NCBI GenBank assembly: GCA_002695065.1
Contig: NZNW01000099.1
Span: 1 to 42,541 of the forward strand
Source: Salinicola sp.
Lineage (GTDB): Bacteria > Pseudomonadota > Gammaproteobacteria > Pseudomonadales > Halomonadaceae
DNA: 42,541 nucleotides
Reading direction: 5' to 3'
The notes below the pieces were generated by a model. The model saw only the letters and a program-made list of their open reading frames with translations, searched no databases and was not told the origin of the DNA. Both the position numbers and the translations under genes were made by a program. Below are positions 41,684 to 42,541 of the stretch, piece by piece; positions within the stretch are counted from its first letter, which is position 1; the number at the start of each line of letters is the position of its first letter.

Positions 41684-42223
41684 ATGGTGGCGGGAAATCT
41701 TCGGCTCGGCGCTTTGGCGCTGACGATGACACTGGTGCTGGCGGGCTGCGAGAGCCTGTCGACGGGATCGTTCCAGATGCCCGACATCTTCGGTGGTTCC
41801 GGTAGCGACGAGGCCGTGGTGAAGCGCCAGATTCCCTTTCCGGCCGACGAGTACGCGAAGCTGGAGAAGAACGGGACTTCCGCCGTGCAGGGGCGTCTGA
41901 CCTATGAGACGTCCGATGGTCGGACGTTGATCGGCGCCGGCGAGACGGTGTCAGTAGCGCCTGCGACCCGCTATGCGGCCGAAGCTGCCGACGTGGCACT
42001 CTCGGGTCGCAAGATCGAACCGGCGGACCCGCGGGCCCGAGAGTACACGCACTACGCCAAGACCGACGACAACGGCTATTTCGTCGTGCGTGGCATCCCC
42101 TCCGGCGTCTTTTATGTCGCTGGCAGCGTGCTGCTCCCCGGCGGCGATTCGCGCAGCCCGATCATCATCAGGCAGGTCGAACTCGGGAAAGGGCAGACTC
42201 GCGACGTGGACCTAAGCCGCTAG
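41684..42223 (+). CDS. Lipoprotein with carboxypeptidase-regulatory-like domain
   Basis: This 179-residue predicted lipoprotein has signal MVAGNLRLGALALTMTLVLAGC with lipobox LAGC (cysteine at about residue 22). The position after cysteine is E, consistent with outer-membrane sorting. A low-complexity segment follows, then a beta-sandwich of the carboxypeptidase-regulatory type ending YAKTDDNGYFVVRGIPSGVFYVAGSVLLPG. The start at 41684 has AAGGAG at a good distance. Neighbours do not reveal its role. The 42224-42482 region after it is AT-rich with a possible promoter (TGGTTA, 18 nt, TATGAT, about 42280-42308) and an ATCGTGAA/TTCACGAT repeat (42226, 42267). Confidence 0.82.
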   Translation: MVAGNLRLGALALTMTLVLAGCESLSTGSFQMPDIFGGSGSDEAVVKRQIPFPADEYAKLEKNGTSAVQGRLTYETSDGRTLIGAGETVSVAPATRYAAEAADVALSGRKIEPADPRAREYTHYAKTDDNGYFVVRGIPSGVFYVAGSVLLPGGDSRSPIIIRQVELGKGQTRDVDLSR

Positions 42224-42482
42224 ATCGTGAATTTCCACATGAATTCTAATTAATGGATTCGCCGGTTCACGATACTTGGTTACAAAGGGAACAATTCGGG
42301 TATGATGCTGTTTGATTCGCCATCTGCTTTATTTAAGCGTAGCGTCAGTTATCGTATCGCAGAACACCAACGCAGTTACGGTGCGTGATATTCGTTAGAC
42401 TTAACGAGTCATTGGACGCCGTCGATTGCCGAATAATAAATGAAGACCGTGGTATGCAGGGTTTCGAGGCCAACTCAAAGGG

Positions 42483-42541
42483 ATGGATGACAGCTTGGAC
42501 AGCACTGCACATCAAGATCGCGTATTGATCATCGAAGACGA
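42483..42541 (+). CDS. Response regulator, N-terminal start only
   Basis: The last 59 bases start an ATG frame with AAAGGGATGG upstream, encoding MDDSLDSTAHQDRVLIIED. The VLIIED stretch is the first strand and acidic pocket of a CheY-like receiver domain. The rest is beyond the window, so the subfamily and partner are unknown. Confidence 0.6.
   Translation, partial: MDDSLDSTAHQDRVLIIED

Noticed and set aside
1-42541. Mobile elements, prophage or CRISPR
   Set aside because: No transposase, integrase, phage structural gene, spaced repeat array or tRNA-linked attachment site was seen; base composition is even except for short AT-rich promoter regions.

Overview
The window looks like a chromosomal segment of a high-GC, halophilic gammaproteobacterium, most likely of the Halomonas/Chromohalobacter type. 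That placement is an inference from gene content: a BCCT osmolyte transporter, nitrate assimilation with an ANTAR-type regulator, a Pseudomonas/Halomonas-style polyol ABC operon, a membrane PQQ glucose dehydrogenase and malonate catabolism. I see no prophage, transposase, integrase, CRISPR array, tRNA or rRNA.

Left end (1-6916): nitrate assimilation. The 3' part of nasA overlaps a sirohaem SUMT gene (cobA). A yjdM-like zinc-ribbon protein and a GNAT acetyltransferase follow. On the opposite strand lie a nitrate transporter and, upstream of it, nasR (NIT + ANTAR). Between these two I read a complete regulatory leader: a sigma-54 promoter, two hexaloop hairpins with the A1/G4 pattern of ANTAR targets, and a strong intrinsic terminator.

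7164-10735: two small PepSY-type exported proteins are divergently arranged next to an OmpR-type response regulator and its sensor kinase. 10786-20903: a LacI-type regulator is divergent from a polyol module (binding protein, two permeases, ATPase, mannitol/polyol dehydrogenase, xylulokinase), followed by transaldolase. Together these take up a polyol, oxidise it to a ketose, phosphorylate xylulose and feed the pentose phosphate pathway.

20960-26779: a structured intergenic element, a luciferase-like monooxygenase, then a tight five-gene operon on the minus strand: thermostable-haemolysin-family protein, AMP-forming acyl ligase, haem-oxygenase-like diiron oxidase, SDR and a secreted TPR protein. 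This operon has the logic of a small-molecule pathway and is the best candidate in the window for an undescribed system.

26971-34221: a BCCT transporter, a possible small membrane protein, then a malonate module (GntR regulator divergent from malonyl-CoA decarboxylase, malonyl-CoA synthetase and the MadL/MadM transporter). 34256-36457: a diguanylate cyclase and an EAL phosphodiesterase. 36710-42541: an extensin-like protein, a YbhB/PEBP protein, a DUF3253 gene whose frame is shifted at a G8 tract, a retropepsin-like protease, a membrane glucose dehydrogenase, a lipoprotein, and the start of a response-regulator gene cut by the window end.
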